A DNA stretch of 7,454 nucleotides from Planctomycetaceae bacterium. Lineage in GTDB: Bacteria; Planctomycetota; Planctomycetia; Pirellulales; Thermoguttaceae. The translations under genes were made by a program, and so were the position numbers. Location: NCBI GenBank assembly GCA_031287585.1, contig JAITST010000432.1:1-7454 (forward strand), read 5' to 3'. Of the stretch, positions 7,212 through 7,454 are shown one piece after another (position 1 is the stretch's first letter; the number at the start of each line of letters is the position of its first letter). The notes beneath the pieces were generated by a model. It saw only the letters and a list, made by a program, of their open reading frames with translations. It had not been told where the DNA came from and did no database searches.

Positions 7212-7236
7212 TCCGGCTGGCGCGCCAACCGGACTT
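7212..7236. repeat. Palindromic repeat copy 2, possible terminator of the gene at the right edge
   Basis: This 25-bp stretch matches 4064-4088 at 24 of 25 bases, including the ACTT tail; only one stem base differs (C at 7217, T in copy 1). In RNA from the minus strand the change becomes a G-U pair, so the hairpin survives in the transcript of the gene ending at 7281, 47 bases upstream of it. No U-run follows on that strand, so termination is uncertain. A shared stem with different neighbours suggests a dispersed palindromic element. Confidence 0.55.
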
Positions 7237-7280
7237 CGTTTCTTGCTACAAAACTACTGCCCGCCAAACAAGCATTATTT

Positions 7281-7454
7281 TTACTTTTCCCAGACAAGCA
7301 CCGTAACGCTATACGGCTTAACAATAACGTTATCCGCTGCCGTTTCCTTCGATTCTTTGGTCTCAATCCGGTACGGCTGGTCGGGGTCGTTAAACCCGTT
7401 CGGGTCGTTTTGCGGATCGGCAATTTCGTAACGGGTTAATTTCTTGCCGGTAAT
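7281..7454 (-). CDS. C-terminal end of a probable glycoside hydrolase (partial, off right edge)
   Basis: The minus-strand frame is open from the window edge to TAA at 7283-7281 and encodes the last 57 residues of a protein, starting ITGKKLTRYEIADPQNDPNG and ending VIVKPYSVTVLVWEK. The pattern of a charged, Asn/Asp/Pro-rich loop followed by a terminal strand of the form PYSVTVLV resembles the closing beta-sandwich strand of GH51-type alpha-L-arabinofuranosidases and similar glycoside hydrolases, where the SVTVL strand is near the very end. The catalytic domain lies outside the window, so the family is a tentative inference; that this is a real coding end is more certain. Its neighbours are also glycan-related. 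Confidence 0.55.
   Translation of the reverse strand: MTGKKLTRYEIADPQNDPNGFNDPDQPYRIETKESKETAADNVIVKPYSVTVLVWEK

Overview
The window looks like a chromosomal segment of a Gram-negative-type bacterium of moderate GC content. My best guess is the Planctomycetota or wider PVC group. Three things point that way: a secreted sugar-active protein fused to an SUMF1/FGE-type domain, several predicted secreted carbohydrate-active proteins beside housekeeping genes, and no visible Shine-Dalgarno motif before any of the four starts. This placement is inference; there is no rRNA or other marker in the window.

Left part (1-4090). A dihydrolipoamide dehydrogenase gene (lpdA, minus strand, start 1780) and an ftsH protease gene (plus strand, start 1983) diverge from a 202-bp intergenic region. 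That region carries a strong sigma70-type promoter for lpdA (TTGCAA-N17-TATAAT), which excludes the longer lpdA ORF. Beyond the lpdA stop, bases 1-247 hold no gene. They do hold an AT-rich hairpin, a pair of near-identical 16-bp direct repeats with palindromic cores, and a good minus-strand promoter (TTGACA-N16-TAGACT) that would drive a gene lying off the left edge. ftsH ends at a perfect 22-bp palindrome that probably acts as its terminator.

Right part (4091-7454). After about 300 bp without a gene comes a secreted protein of 184 residues that resembles the N-terminal part of the GH127/DUF1680 family and stops far short of normal length. Its 3' end runs 44 bp into the 3' end of a convergent gene for a secreted two-domain protein: a glycoside-hydrolase-like barrel followed by an SUMF1/FGE-sulfatase domain that lacks the catalytic cysteine pair. 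The overlap looks like a rearrangement junction that cut both genes. The two-domain gene has its own promoter (TTGACA-N16-TACAAT) and a 15-bp tandem duplication that doubles its start codon. The right edge holds the last 57 codons of another minus-strand gene whose end resembles the C-terminal beta-domain of arabinofuranosidase-type glycoside hydrolases. A second copy of the palindrome found after ftsH follows it.

In function, lpdA (central carbon metabolism) and ftsH (membrane protein quality control) are housekeeping genes with no evident link to the glycan-related genes on the right, which look like a rearranged accessory region. I see no transposase, CRISPR array, RNA gene or convincing new defence or mobile system. 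The most interesting features are the chimeric junction near 4920, the cysteine-less FGE domain fused to a barrel, and the repeated 22-bp palindrome.
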